Shown here: in pieces, positions 1 through 10,057 of the stretch
Numbering within the stretch: the stretch's first letter is position 1
Layout: the number at the start of each line of letters is the position of its first letter
DNA from: Denitromonas iodatirespirans
Lineage (GTDB): Bacteria; Pseudomonadota; Gammaproteobacteria; Burkholderiales; Rhodocyclaceae
NCBI RefSeq assembly: GCF_018524365.1
Contig: NZ_JAEKFT010000017.1
Span: 47,846-111,845, forward strand
DNA: 64,000 nt
Direction of reading: 5' to 3'
Translations under genes and position numbers: made by a program
Notes under the pieces: generated by a model
What the model was told of the DNA's origin: nothing
The model's database searches: none
What the model saw: the letters and a program-made list of their open reading frames with translations, nothing else

Positions 1-1303
<1,303 letters not shown>

Positions 1304-1335
1304 GTCTGGAAGGCGGCAGATGGGGCAAAATGCGA

Positions 1336-1341
1336 ATACTA
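1336..1341 (-). promoter_or_regulatory. Candidate extended -10 of secA promoter
   Basis: Read on the minus strand, TAGTAT preceded by TGC forms an extended -10 about 33 bases before the secA ATG. No good -35 is visible 17 bases upstream. Inference from sequence only. Confidence 0.35.
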
Positions 1342-1414
1342 GCACGGTCGGATGAACAGGCTCCGTCCCGTGCACCGCGCCTTTCCTATCACTTGAGATG
1401 TATCAAACCCACCC

Positions 1415-1867
1415 ATGACGCAACGGCTTGACCGCTTTGCCGGCGACGGAACGGCGCTCGACCGCCTGCGCGCCCATGCGGCACGCCTGATGCAGCTCCA
1501 GCAGATCGTACTGGCCGAGCTGCCACCCTACCTGGCCGACAGCTGCCACGTGGCCAATCTCAAGGACGACGTGCTGCTCATCCACGCCGCCACCGGTGCC
1601 GTCGCGGCCAAGCTGCGCCAGGCCACGCCGCGCCTGGTCAATACCTTGGCCATGCAGGGGGTGCGCATCAGCAGCATCAAGATCGCCACCCGCCCGGTCC
1701 GCCCCACGCCACCGCCAAAGCCACCGACACAGCGCATCGTCAGCACACAGGCACAGGACGCACTGCGCTCGCTGGCCGACCATCTGCCCGACGACGACCC
1801 GCTGCGCAAGGCGCTGGAGCGCTTCGTGCGGCGTAGCCGGAGTGAGCCGCCGGCCGGGCAGCGTTGA
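1415..1867 (+). CDS. dciA: DUF721 / DciA-like protein
   Basis: 150-residue protein of the DUF721 family. DciA is the ancestral loader or operator of the replicative helicase DnaB in bacteria that lack the phage-derived DnaC. The first ~95 residues hold the conserved DUF721 region (LMQLQQIVLAELP, then the CHVANLKDDVLLIHAATGAVAAKLRQ strand-helix part, given here in outline). A Pro-rich linker and a basic tail follow. It lies between lpxC and secA, the usual place in Betaproteobacteria. It is divergent from secA and convergent with the small membrane gene. The helicase-loading role is inferred from the family. Confidence 0.8.
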   Translation: MTQRLDRFAGDGTALDRLRAHAARLMQLQQIVLAELPPYLADSCHVANLKDDVLLIHAATGAVAAKLRQATPRLVNTLAMQGVRISSIKIATRPVRPTPPPKPPTQRIVSTQAQDALRSLADHLPDDDPLRKALERFVRRSRSEPPAGQR

Positions 1868-1888
1868 TCAGGAAGGCGCCGGACGGCG

Positions 1889-2077
1889 CTAGAGGATCGG
1901 CGCCAGCAGGCGCTCGACCAGCAGCAAGGCGATGAACACCAGCAACACCACCAGCCCGACGCGGGTGAACACCCAGGCCCAGTGCCGGTAGCGCACGTTG
2001 CCGGAGAGCAGGTAGAGCACCAGCGAACCGCCCACCAGGATCAGCGCAATGGCGCTGGCCAGCCGGATGACGAACAT
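1889..2077 (-). CDS. Small two-helix membrane protein, unknown function
   Basis: 62 residues with two hydrophobic segments (about 5-25 and 38-58) separated by a short basic, Trp-containing turn (NVRYRHWAWVFTR). It starts 6 bases after the lpxC stop, so it is probably the last gene of the dcw-lpxC transcript. I do not recognise a named family. The tight spacing, membrane pattern and GC-rich codon use make a real gene likely. A role near envelope synthesis would be guesswork. Confidence 0.65.
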   Translation of the reverse strand: MFVIRLASAIALILVGGSLVLYLLSGNVRYRHWAWVFTRVGLVVLLVFIALLLVERLLAPIL

Positions 2078-2083
2078 GGCGCG

Positions 2084-3001
2084 TCAGCCCATGACCGGTT
2101 CGAACATGCGTTGCACGCCCGGCGCCGCACGGGACTCGTCGTCGAAGGTGACGATCTCCCAGGCGCTCTCGTCTTCGAGCAGCACGCGCAGCACCTGGTT
2201 GTTCAGCGCATGGCCCGATTTGTGCGCCGAGTAGGCGGCCAGCAGGGGCTTGCCGGCCAAGTACAGGTCGCCGATGGCGTCGAGCACCTTGTGTTTGACG
2301 AACTCGTCGTTGTAACGCAGGCCGTCGGCATTGAGGATGCGGTACTCGTCCATCACGATGGCGTTGTCCAGGCTGCCGCCCAGCGCCAGGCCGTTCGAGC
2401 GCATGAACTCCACGTCCTGGACGAAGCCGAAGGTGCGCGCACGCGCAACCCCCTGCGCATACGACACTTCGGCGAAATCGACCGAAGCATCGGTAACGGT
2501 GCGGTTGATGGCCGGGTGATTGAAGACGATGGAGAAATCCAGCTTGAAGCCGTCGTAAGGCTCAAGCCGCACCCATTTGTCGTCCTCGCGGTACTCCACC
2601 GGCTTCTTGACGCGCAGGAAGCGCTTGGGCGCCGCCTGTTCCTCAAGCCCGGCCGACTGAATCAGAAAGACGAAAGGCCCGGCACTGCCATCGAGAATCG
2701 GCAATTCGGGCGCATCGACGTCGACATGCGCATTATCTACGCCGAGGCCGGCCAGCGCCGACATCAGGTGCTCGACCGTCCCGACCTTGGCTTCGCCCTG
2801 CTGCAGGCCCGAGCACAGGCGGGTGTCGACCACCGAATACGGATCGGCCGGCAGATCGACCGGCGGATCGAGATCCACGCGGTGGAACACGATGCCCGTG
2901 TCCGGCGCCGCCGGGCGCAGCACCATCGTCACCTTGCGTCCGCCGTGCAGGCCGACACCGGTGGCCGAAATGGTCGATTTGAGGGTGCGTTGCTTGATCA
3001 T
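2084..3001 (-). CDS. lpxC: UDP-3-O-acyl-N-acetylglucosamine deacetylase LpxC
   Basis: Zinc enzyme for the committed step of lipid A synthesis (removal of the N-acetyl group from UDP-3-O-acyl-GlcNAc). The start MIKQRTLK gives 305 residues, the family's normal length. The frame is open further upstream, but that part has no LpxC similarity. Visible landmarks are [18 protein letters not shown] (Zn-binding His), [11 protein letters not shown] and the C-terminal [10 protein letters not shown] (second Zn His and Asp). It follows ftsZ by 169 bases and probably has its own promoter in that gap. Confidence 0.97.
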   Translation of the reverse strand: MIKQRTLKSTISATGVGLHGGRKVTMVLRPAAPDTGIVFHRVDLDPPVDLPADPYSVVDTRLCSGLQQGEAKVGTVEHLMSALAGLGVDNAHVDVDAPELPILDGSAGPFVFLIQSAGLEEQAAPKRFLRVKKPVEYREDDKWVRLEPYDGFKLDFSIVFNHPAINRTVTDASVDFAEVSYAQGVARARTFGFVQDVEFMRSNGLALGGSLDNAIVMDEYRILNADGLRYNDEFVKHKVLDAIGDLYLAGKPLLAAYSAHKSGHALNNQVLRVLLEDESAWEIVTFDDESRAAPGVQRMFEPVMG

Positions 3002-3060
3002 GATCCGTCGCAATTCAGAGTCGGGGCGCCCGAAAAAACGGCGTGGGCGCAACAAACTGA

Positions 3061-3066
3061 AGTCTA
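3061..3066 (-). promoter_or_regulatory. Candidate extended -10 of lpxC promoter
   Basis: On the minus strand TAGACT preceded by TGC lies 59 bases before the lpxC ATG. The -35 is not obvious. Suggested by sequence only. Confidence 0.35.
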
Positions 3067-3101
3067 GCATGCGGTGCACAACGCCCATTTCGAACGGCGA
3101 C

Positions 3102-3149
3102 GGGCGCCTGACGCGCGGACGGGAGGCATCGTCCATGCGTCGGGCGCCC
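3102..3149 (-). terminator. Imperfect hairpin between ftsZ and lpxC
   Basis: Arms 3102-3114 and 3137-3149 are 13-base inverted repeats with one mismatch, 21 bases downstream of the ftsZ stop. No T run follows, so it may be a weak or Rho-assisted terminator, or an mRNA-stabilising hairpin. Confidence 0.4.
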
Positions 3150-3170
3150 GCCGGGGCGAAGCGTTTCCGG

Positions 3171-4304
3171 TCAATCCGCCTGCTTGCGCAGGAAGGCCGG
3201 AATGTCGTAGGTGCCCACGCCGCTGGCGCTCATGGCCTCGACGGTGGTGCGCCGACCGCTGCGGATCACCGCCGGCACGTCGCTGTCATGCGCGCCGCTC
3301 GACGGGCCGTAGGTACCGGTGCCCTGCACCACCTGCATCACCGGCTTGCTGGCCGACACCGCCGGGCTGCCCAGGCCGGTGGCCACCACGGTGACGCGGA
3401 TGCGGTCTTCCATGGCCTCGTCGAAGACGGTGCCGTAGATCACGAAGGCGTCCTTGGCGGCGAAGGCGCGCACGGTGTTCACCGCTTCCTTCACTTCCGA
3501 CATCTTCAGCGAACGGCTGGCGGTCAGGTTGATCAGCACGCCACGCGCACCGGACAGCTCCACGCCTTCGAGCAACGGGCTGGCGGCGGCCTGTTCGGCG
3601 GCGATGCGCGCGCGGTCGATGCCGGCCGCTTCGGCCGAACCCATCATGGCGCGGCCCATCTCGGCCATCACCGTGCGCACGTCCTGGAAGTCGACGTTCA
3701 CCAGGCCGGGGATGTTGATGATCTCGGCGATCCCGCCGACGGCGTTGCGCAGCACGTTGTCGGCGGCGCGGAATCCGTCTTCGAGGCTGGCGTCATCGCC
3801 CAGCACTTCCATCAGCTTGTCGTTGAGCACCACGATCAGCGAATCGACATGGCTGGAGAGCTCTTCGATGCCGCTGTCGGCGACGCGGTCGCGGTTCTCG
3901 AAGTCGAAGGGCTTGGTCACCACGCCGACGGTGAGAATGCCCATTTCCTTGGCCACTTCGGCCACCACCGGTGCGGCGCCGGTGCCGGTGCCGCCGCCCA
4001 TGCCGGCGGTGATGAACACCATGTGGGCGCCCTGGATCGCCTCGGCGATCATCTCGCGCGCTTCCTGCGCGGAGCAGCGCCCGGCTTCCGGCTTGGCGCC
4101 GGCGCCGAGGCCGGAGGTACCCAGCTGAACTTTGTGCGTTGCAAGATTGCGCTTGAGCGCCTGCGCATCGGTATTGGCGGTGATGAATTCCACCCCGTGC
4201 ACGCCCTCGCGGATCATGTGATCGACGGCATTGCCGCCCGCGCCTCCGAGCCCGATCACCTTGATGATGGTGCCGGTCGGTTCCTTCTCAACGATTTCAA
4301 ACAT
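3171..4304 (-). CDS. ftsZ: Cell division protein FtsZ
   Basis: Tubulin-like GTPase that forms the cytokinetic Z ring. The start at 4304 is preceded by a strong Shine-Dalgarno (AAGGAGG, 8 bases before ATG) and gives 377 residues. The longer upstream frame is rejected. The tubulin signature GGGTGTG is at residues 103-109, and the C-terminal peptide DIPAFLRKQ that binds FtsA and ZipA is intact. A terminator after ftsA and a 148-base leader with a 12-bp dyad suggest that ftsZ is transcribed at least partly on its own. Confidence 0.98.
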   Translation of the reverse strand: MFEIVEKEPTGTIIKVIGLGGAGGNAVDHMIREGVHGVEFITANTDAQALKRNLATHKVQLGTSGLGAGAKPEAGRCSAQEAREMIAEAIQGAHMVFITAGMGGGTGTGAAPVVAEVAKEMGILTVGVVTKPFDFENRDRVADSGIEELSSHVDSLIVVLNDKLMEVLGDDASLEDGFRAADNVLRNAVGGIAEIINIPGLVNVDFQDVRTVMAEMGRAMMGSAEAAGIDRARIAAEQAAASPLLEGVELSGARGVLINLTASRSLKMSEVKEAVNTVRAFAAKDAFVIYGTVFDEAMEDRIRVTVVATGLGSPAVSASKPVMQVVQGTGTYGPSSGAHDSDVPAVIRSGRRTTVEAMSASGVGTYDIPAFLRKQAD

Positions 4305-4357
4305 GTGCCTCGCCTCCTTGAAAAACGGCTTTAACGCCACTTTCTCGTCTGCGCGTA

Positions 4358-4400
4358 CCGGTATTTAGTATTGACTTCGCATTCTAAAACTAAATACCGG
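4358..4400 (-). promoter_or_regulatory. Perfect 12-bp inverted repeat in the ftsZ leader
   Basis: Arms 4358-4369 (ccggtatttagt) and 4389-4400 are exact reverse complements around a 19-base loop, 54-96 bases before the ftsZ ATG. On the minus strand a -10-like TAGAAT lies in the loop, with CTGTTG 18 bases upstream as a possible -35, so the dyad brackets a plausible promoter. It could be a repressor operator or a leader RNA hairpin. Confidence 0.6.
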
Positions 4401-4430
4401 GCAACAACAGACGCACTACAAATTCATACA

Positions 4431-4452
4431 AAACCCTGCCCGAAGACAGGCC
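4431..4452 (-). terminator. UUCG-tetraloop terminator after ftsA
   Basis: The stem CCTGTC / GGCAGG (4435-4450) closes a TTCG loop. On the minus strand GTTTTGT follows. It starts 3 bases after the ftsA stop. The T run is short, so termination is probably partial. Confidence 0.6.
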
Positions 4453-5682
4453 CTAGAAGTTACGTGCAAACCAACCCTTCATCCGGTCGAAGGCCTGACG
4501 CAGGTTGCGCGTCTCGCGCGCCTGCAGACCACGTCGGCGCTGCGCCATGGCCTCGACCATCAACCCCATCGCGGTGGCATAACGCGGCTGACACACCACG
4601 TCGGCCAGGCCGCCCGAATACTGCGGCGCACCAACGCGCACCGGCATATGGAAGATTTCTTCGCCCAGCTCGATCATCCCGTCCATTACCGAGGCACCGC
4701 CGGTGAGCACGATGCCGGACGAGAGCAGCTCCTCGTAGCCGCTGCGGCGCAGCTCCGACTGCACCAGCTCGAACAGCTCCGAGACGCGCGGCTCGATCAC
4801 GTCGGCCAGGGCCTGGCGCGACAGCTTGCGTGCGCTGCGGTCGCCCACACCGGGCACTTCGATCATCTCGGCCGGATCGGCCAGCGAGCTCATGGCCACG
4901 CCATGGCGGATCTTGATTTCCTCGGCCTCGGCGGTCGGCGTGCGCAGCGCCATGGCGATGTCGTTGGTGATCTGGTCGCCGGCCACCGGGATCACCGCGG
5001 TGTGGCGGATCGCGCCCTGGGTGAACACCGCCAGGTCGGTGGTGCCGCCGCCGATATCGACCAGGCACACGCCGAGGCCCTTTTCGTCTTCCGACAAGGT
5101 GGCGTAGCTGGAGGCCAGCGGTTGCAGGATCAGGTCCATCACCTCCAGCCCGCAGCGGCGCACGCACTTGATCACGTTCTGCGCGGCCGACACCGCGCCG
5201 GTGACGATGTGCACCTTCACCTCCAGCTTGACGCCGCTCATGCCGATCGGCTCGCGCACGCCGTCCTGGCCGTCGATGATGAATTCCTGGGTGAGGATGT
5301 GCAGGATCTGCTGATCGGCCGGGATCGGCATGGCGCGCGCCACTTCGATGACGCGCTCGACATCCATGGTGGACACTTCCTTGTCCTTGATCGCCACCAT
5401 GCCGTTCGAGTTGAAGCTCTTGATGTGGCTGCCGGCGATGCCGGTATACACATCGCCGATCTTGCAGTCGGCCATCAACTCGACTTCCTGGATGACCCGC
5501 GAGATGGCATCGACGGTGGCCTCGATGTTGACCACCACGCCGCGGCGCAGGCCGTTCGACGGCTGGGTGCCGAGGCCGATCACGTTGAACTGACCATCGG
5601 GGCGCACCTCGGCCACCATGCAGGTGGTTTTCGAGGTGCCGATATCGAGGCCGACAACGAGGTCTTTGTATTCCTTGCTCAT
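4453..5682 (-). CDS. ftsA: Cell division protein FtsA
   Basis: Actin-fold ATPase that tethers FtsZ to the inner membrane and recruits later division proteins. 409 residues. The phosphate-1 loop VVGLDIGTSKT is at the N-terminus, VCLVDIGGGTTDLAVF is phosphate-2 and VLTGGASVMDG is the adenosine motif. The C-terminal FDRMKGWFARNF is the amphipathic membrane-targeting helix. The start overlaps the ftsQ stop by 4 bases (ATGA), so the two are translationally coupled. Confidence 0.98.
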   Translation of the reverse strand: MSKEYKDLVVGLDIGTSKTTCMVAEVRPDGQFNVIGLGTQPSNGLRRGVVVNIEATVDAISRVIQEVELMADCKIGDVYTGIAGSHIKSFNSNGMVAIKDKEVSTMDVERVIEVARAMPIPADQQILHILTQEFIIDGQDGVREPIGMSGVKLEVKVHIVTGAVSAAQNVIKCVRRCGLEVMDLILQPLASSYATLSEDEKGLGVCLVDIGGGTTDLAVFTQGAIRHTAVIPVAGDQITNDIAMALRTPTAEAEEIKIRHGVAMSSLADPAEMIEVPGVGDRSARKLSRQALADVIEPRVSELFELVQSELRRSGYEELLSSGIVLTGGASVMDGMIELGEEIFHMPVRVGAPQYSGGLADVVCQPRYATAMGLMVEAMAQRRRGLQARETRNLRQAFDRMKGWFARNF

Positions 5683-6512
5683 TTTTTGCTTTCCACAGCC
5701 TTCTTGTCACCCGCCGGCAGGAGGGCGAAACCATTCGGATACCGCAAATCGACCACCGCCACCGTCATCGGCTCGGGCAGTTTGGCCAGCGCCTTCGGAT
5801 AGGTCGCGACGAAACGGGCGATGCGCTCCTCGACATGCGCCTTCTCGCGGTCCCGGCCGAGGCGGATCACCAGCCCGTCGTCGAGCGTGAGCTGCCATGC
5901 CTCGCGTGCCGACAGCCCCAGCTCGACCAGCTCCCGCCCCATCGGCGCGAGCAGCTCCGAGAAGCGCGCGTAGTTCGCCAGGAGGTAGCCGGCATAGCCT
6001 TCGGGGCCCAGAAACGCCGGCATGTGCGCATTGCTGGCAGCGACGAAGACCTCGCCCTGGCGATTGACCAGGCGGGTGTCGCCGCTGTCGTTCACCGTCC
6101 AGTAGGCCACCGCCTGGTGTTCCTCGAGGCGCACCTCCAGGGTGTCGGGCCAGTGGCGGCGCACCTGGGCACGGCGCACCCAGGGCAGCTTCTCGAAGGC
6201 CTCGCGCACCTGCACCAGATCCACCGTGAAGAAGTTGCCCTTGACCGCCGAGCGGGCGGCGTACTGCAACTGCTCGGCCGACACCTGCGCCGGCGGCGTC
6301 AGCACCGTCACTTCGCGCAGCTGGAAGGCCGGGCGCGCTGCCAGCCAGGTCACCAGCGCGTAGCCGATCATTGCCGTGGCCACCAGCAGCAACGCGTCGG
6401 AGATCAGGTTGAGCACGGCCGGCCGGTGCCACACGCCCACGCGCAGCCGTCCGCCACCGGTGCGCCGGTTGGCGGTGCCGCGGGCAGCAGGACGGGGGCG
6501 GATGTCAGCCAA
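5679..6512 (-). CDS. ftsQ: Cell division protein FtsQ
   Basis: Single-pass inner-membrane protein that links cytoplasmic and periplasmic division proteins through FtsB/FtsL. 277 residues: a basic cytoplasmic N-terminus (1-30), one membrane helix (about 34-58), a POTRA domain starting [11 protein letters not shown], and the FtsQ beta domain ([13 protein letters not shown] region). It overlaps the ddl stop by 8 bases and ftsA by 4. The length is normal for the family. Confidence 0.95.
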   Translation of the reverse strand: MADIRPRPAARGTANRRTGGGRLRVGVWHRPAVLNLISDALLLVATAMIGYALVTWLAARPAFQLREVTVLTPPAQVSAEQLQYAARSAVKGNFFTVDLVQVREAFEKLPWVRRAQVRRHWPDTLEVRLEEHQAVAYWTVNDSGDTRLVNRQGEVFVAASNAHMPAFLGPEGYAGYLLANYARFSELLAPMGRELVELGLSAREAWQLTLDDGLVIRLGRDREKAHVEERIARFVATYPKALAKLPEPMTVAVVDLRYPNGFALLPAGDKKAVESKK

Positions 6513-7440
6513 GGCGCGCTTTCTCCAGAATCGACAGGCACAGGGCGGTGAAGTCGTAGCCGGCGACGCGGGCCGACATCGGCACCAGCGAATGGCCGGT
6601 CATGCCGGGGGTGGTGTTCATTTCGAGCAGATAGGGTTCGCCGGCCTCGGTCAGGATCAGGTCGCCCCGCCCCCAGCCGCGGCAGGCCAGCACGCGGGCG
6701 GCGCGCAACATCAGCGCCTGCAGCTCGGCTTCCAGCGCCGCGGGCAAACCGCTGGGGCAGAAATACTGGGTGTCGTCGGTGAAGTACTTGTTCTGATAGT
6801 CGTAGTTGCCCCCCGGCGCCACGATGCGCACCACCGGTAGCACTTCGTCGCCCAAGAAGGGAATGGTCAGCTCCTGGCCTTCGATAAACTCCTCGGCGAT
6901 CACCAAGGTGTCGAAACGCGCCGCGAGCGCCCAGGCGTCGGCCAACTGGCTTGCATCGGTGACCTTGGTGGCGCCCATGCTCGACCCTTCGTGCACCGGC
7001 TTGACGAAGATCGGCAGGCCCAGGTCGGCGGCCACGGCGGACCAGTCACTGGTCTCGTCGATGATGTGAAAGCGCGGCGTGGGCAGGCCGGCGGCCAGCC
7101 ACACCAGCTTGGTGCGCCACTTGTCCATCGACAGCGCCGAGGCCATCACCCCGCTGCCGGTATAGGGGATGGCGAGCATTTCGAGCATGCCCTGCACCGT
7201 GCCGTCTTCACCGCCACGGCCATGCAGCGCCAGGAAGGCGCGGTCGTAGCCTTCGTCCTTGAGCACATGCAGGTCGGTGTCGGCCGGATCGAAGGCATGG
7301 GCATCCACGCCGGCGCCCTGCAGGGCCGCGAGCACGGCCTTGCCCGACATCAGCGACACCTCGCGCTCGGCGGACGAGCCGCCCATCAGCACCGCCACCT
7401 TTCCGAATTTCGCCTGCATGTTGTCTGCCATTTCCGTCAT
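6505..7440 (-). CDS. ddl: D-alanine--D-alanine ligase
   Basis: ATP-grasp enzyme that makes the D-Ala-D-Ala dipeptide added by MurF. 311 residues. [20 protein letters not shown] is the N-terminal signature. [13 protein letters not shown] and [15 protein letters not shown] are substrate loops, and [15 protein letters not shown] near the C-terminus carries the Mg-binding residues. The exact start is unclear because there are three Met codons in the first eight residues and no clear Shine-Dalgarno. It sits 25 bases after murC. Confidence 0.96.
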   Translation of the reverse strand: MTEMADNMQAKFGKVAVLMGGSSAEREVSLMSGKAVLAALQGAGVDAHAFDPADTDLHVLKDEGYDRAFLALHGRGGEDGTVQGMLEMLAIPYTGSGVMASALSMDKWRTKLVWLAAGLPTPRFHIIDETSDWSAVAADLGLPIFVKPVHEGSSMGATKVTDASQLADAWALAARFDTLVIAEEFIEGQELTIPFLGDEVLPVVRIVAPGGNYDYQNKYFTDDTQYFCPSGLPAALEAELQALMLRAARVLACRGWGRGDLILTEAGEPYLLEMNTTPGMTGHSLVPMSARVAGYDFTALCLSILEKARLG

Positions 7441-7465
7441 TGCATCTTGTCCGATCGCCGCGCGC

Positions 7466-8863
7466 TCACGCGGCCTCTTCGCCAGCGAGCTGGCCCGGCA
7501 CCCCGCCGATCGAGCCCGCGCCCATGGTCAGCACCACGTCGCCGTCCTGCACCACGTCGAGCACCGTCTTGCTCATGTCTTCGATCTGCTCGACGAACAC
7601 CGGCTCGATGCGCCCGGCCACGCGCAGCGCGCGGGCCAGCGCCCGACCGTCGGCCGCCACCACCGGCGCCTCGCCGGCGGCATACACCTCGGCCAGCACC
7701 AGTGCATCGACGGTGGACAGCACCTTGACGAAGTCCTCGAAGCAGTCTCGGGTCCGGGTGTAGCGATGCGGCTGGAAGGCCAGCACCAACCGCCGCCCCG
7801 GGAAGGCGCCGCGCGCCGCCTCGATGGTGGCGGCCATCTCGACCGGGTGGTGGCCGTAGTCGTCCACCAGCGTGAAGCTGCCGCCCGCGGCCAAGGGCAC
7901 GTCGCCATAGCGCTGGAAACGCCGCCCCACGCCTTTGAAGTCGGCGAGCGCCTGGATGATCGCCTCGTCCGCGACGCCCACCTCCGTCGCCACAGCGATG
8001 GCGGCCAGGGCGTTGAGCACGTTGTGCGTCCCCGGCATGTTCAGCGTGACCGGCAAGCGCGACACCGTGCCGTTGATGCGCAGCACGTCGAAGACCATGC
8101 GGCCGGCCTCGGCGCGCACGTTCTCGGCACGGATGTTGGCGTTGGGCGAAAAGCCGTAGCGCACGATCTGCTTGGACACCAGCGGCATGATCGAGCGCAC
8201 GTGCGGGTCGTCCTCGCACAGCACGGCCACGCCGTAGAAGGGCAGGCGCTGCAGGAAGTCGATGAAGGCCTGCTTGAGGCGCGCGAAGTCGTGGCCGTAG
8301 GTGTCCATGTGATCGGCGTCGATGTTGGTCACCACCGAAATCACCGGGTTGAGCAGCAAAAAGGAGGCGTCGGATTCGTCCGCCTCGGCGACCAGGAAGT
8401 CGCCCTTGCCCAGGCGCGCGTTGGCACCGGCGGCATTGAGGCGGCCGCCGATGACGAAGGTCGGGTCGAGCCCGCCTTCGGCCAGGATGCTGGCGGTCAG
8501 CGAAGTGGTGGTGGTCTTGCCGTGGGTGCCGGCGATCGCCACGCCCTGCTTGAGGCGCATGATCTCGGCGAGCATCTGGGCGCGCGGCACCACCGGCACC
8601 TGGCGCACGCGGGCGGCACGCACTTCGGGGTTGTCGGGCTTGACCGCGGTGGACACCACCACCACGTCGGCATCGGCGGCATGGGCCGCGTCATGGCCGC
8701 GCATCACGCGCGCGCCCATCGCCGTCAGGCGACGTGTCGCGGCGCTCTCGCCCAGGTCGGAGCCGCTCACCGCGAAGCCCTGGTTGATCAGCACTTCGGC
8801 GATGCCGCTCATGCCGGCGCCGCCGATCCCCACGAAATGAACGCGTTTGACCTTGTGTTTCAT
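7466..8863 (-). CDS. murC: UDP-N-acetylmuramate--L-alanine ligase MurC
   Basis: Cytoplasmic Mur ligase that adds the first amino acid (L-Ala) to UDP-MurNAc. The start at 8863 gives 465 residues. [18 protein letters not shown] is the N-terminal Rossmann motif, [12 protein letters not shown] is the ATP P-loop typical of MurC (THGKTT), and VDDYGHHP is the C-terminal motif. The ATG overlaps the murG TGA (ATGA), and AAGGAG lies 11 bases upstream inside murG. Confidence 0.97.
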   Translation of the reverse strand: MKHKVKRVHFVGIGGAGMSGIAEVLINQGFAVSGSDLGESAATRRLTAMGARVMRGHDAAHAADADVVVVSTAVKPDNPEVRAARVRQVPVVPRAQMLAEIMRLKQGVAIAGTHGKTTTTSLTASILAEGGLDPTFVIGGRLNAAGANARLGKGDFLVAEADESDASFLLLNPVISVVTNIDADHMDTYGHDFARLKQAFIDFLQRLPFYGVAVLCEDDPHVRSIMPLVSKQIVRYGFSPNANIRAENVRAEAGRMVFDVLRINGTVSRLPVTLNMPGTHNVLNALAAIAVATEVGVADEAIIQALADFKGVGRRFQRYGDVPLAAGGSFTLVDDYGHHPVEMAATIEAARGAFPGRRLVLAFQPHRYTRTRDCFEDFVKVLSTVDALVLAEVYAAGEAPVVAADGRALARALRVAGRIEPVFVEQIEDMSKTVLDVVQDGDVVLTMGAGSIGGVPGQLAGEEAA

Positions 8864-9939
8864 GATGCTTTGGACTCCTTGTCGGCCGCCAGCTCGCGGC
8901 ACAGCTGCGCCACCTCGGCGGCCGCCTGCGGGCGCGCCAGGGCGCGGGCGGCGTTGGCCATGTCGCGCAGACGGCGGCGGTCCAGCCCGCGCAGGACGCC
9001 GGCCAGACGCTCGGCGCTCAGCTCGCTTTGGGGCAGCAGGTAGGCGGCGCCGCGGTCGGCCAGGAAGCGCGCATTGCCGGTCTGGTGGTCATCCACCGCA
9101 TGCGGCAGCGGCACCAGGATGCTGGGCACGCCGGCGGCGGCCAGCTCGGCCACGGTGAGCGCACCGGCACGGCAGATGACCACGTCGGCCTCGGCATAGG
9201 CGGCAGCCATATCGTCGATGAAGGGGCGCAGATCGCCGCTGACCCGCGCGGCCGCGTAGGCCTCGCGCAGCGCGTCGATCTGGGTCGCGCCGGCCTGATG
9301 CACCACCTGCGGACGCACCGCCTCGGCCAGGCTGGCCAGCGCCTGCGGCACCGTGTCGTTGAGCACCTTGGCGCCGAGGCTGCCACCGATCACCAGCACC
9401 CGCAGCGGCCCCTCGCGTTCGGCAAAACGCAGGTCGGGTTCGGGCAGCGCCACGATGTCGGCACGCACCGGGTTGCCCAGCCAGCGGCTGCCCGGCATCA
9501 CTTTCGGGAATCCGGTGACGATGCGGTCCGCCACCCGCGCCAGCACCCGGTTGGCCAGCCCGGCCACCGAATTCTGCTCGTGCACCACCAGCGGCCGGCC
9601 GAGCAGCGCGGCCATCATGCCGCCGGGGAAGCTCACGTAGCCGCCCATGCCCAGCACCACGTCGGGCTTCGTCCGGCGAATGGCGGCCAGCGCCTGCCAG
9701 AAGCCGCGCAGCAGGTTCAGCGGCAGCAGCAGTTTGGCCATCGGGCCCTTGCCGCGCAGTGCGCCGAAGCGGATCCAGGCCGTCTCGTAGCCGCGCGCGG
9801 GAATCAGCCGGCCCTCCATGCGGTCGGCGTTGCCCAGCCAGACGATACGCCAGCCCTCGGCGCGCAGCGCCTCGGCCACCGCAATGCCCGGGTAGATGTG
9901 CCCACCGGTGCCGCCGGCCATGACCATCAGCGTCTTCAT
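8860..9939 (-). CDS. murG: Lipid II synthase glycosyltransferase MurG
   Basis: Peripheral membrane GT28 enzyme that transfers GlcNAc to lipid I to give lipid II. 359 residues from ATG 9939. [21 protein letters not shown] is the first glycine-rich loop, [15 protein letters not shown] the second and VVHQAG the linker, and [15 protein letters not shown] binds the UDP moiety. Its Shine-Dalgarno GGAGGTG is part of a perfect 16-bp palindrome (9944-9959), so the ribosome site can be hidden in a hairpin. Its ATG overlaps the stop of a 35-codon upstream frame. See the findings for this unusual arrangement. Confidence 0.97.
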   Translation of the reverse strand: MKTLMVMAGGTGGHIYPGIAVAEALRAEGWRIVWLGNADRMEGRLIPARGYETAWIRFGALRGKGPMAKLLLPLNLLRGFWQALAAIRRTKPDVVLGMGGYVSFPGGMMAALLGRPLVVHEQNSVAGLANRVLARVADRIVTGFPKVMPGSRWLGNPVRADIVALPEPDLRFAEREGPLRVLVIGGSLGAKVLNDTVPQALASLAEAVRPQVVHQAGATQIDALREAYAAARVSGDLRPFIDDMAAAYAEADVVICRAGALTVAELAAAGVPSILVPLPHAVDDHQTGNARFLADRGAAYLLPQSELSAERLAGVLRGLDRRRLRDMANAARALARPQAAAEVAQLCRELAADKESKAS

Positions 9940-10043
9940 GCGCCACCTCCGCGGAGGTGCTTGGCTCGGTTTTGGCTCCGCATCGCGCTGGCGCACGATG
10001 CGATGCTCCTTTGATCCCGCCAAATCATGCGCTCCGGTGTCAT
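9936..10043 (-). CDS. 35-codon mini-ORF between ftsW and murG
   Basis: Starts [11 protein letters not shown] and ends HLRGGGA. Its ATG overlaps the ftsW TGA and has GGAGGTG as Shine-Dalgarno. Its TGA overlaps the murG ATG. It exists because the ftsW-end/RBS/ATG junction is present twice as an 18-bp direct repeat. The basic peptide matches no family I know. Translation of it would unfold the hairpin over the murG ribosome site, so a coupling role is more likely than a product role. This is inference. Confidence 0.35.
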   Translation of the reverse strand: MTPERMIWRDQRSIASCASAMRSQNRAKHLRGGGA

Positions 10044-10057
10044 GCGCCACCTCCGCG
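9936..10057. repeat. 18-bp direct repeats flanking an ~86-bp insert at the ftsW-murG junction
   Basis: The same 18 bases (tcatgcgccacctccgcg) occur at 9936-9953 and 10040-10057. The 86 bases between hold a gcatcg/cgatgc stem and one arm of an 11-bp inverted repeat (10021-10031 with 10056-10066). This looks like a small insertion with a target-site duplication, or a local tandem duplication that has diverged. Confidence 0.65.
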
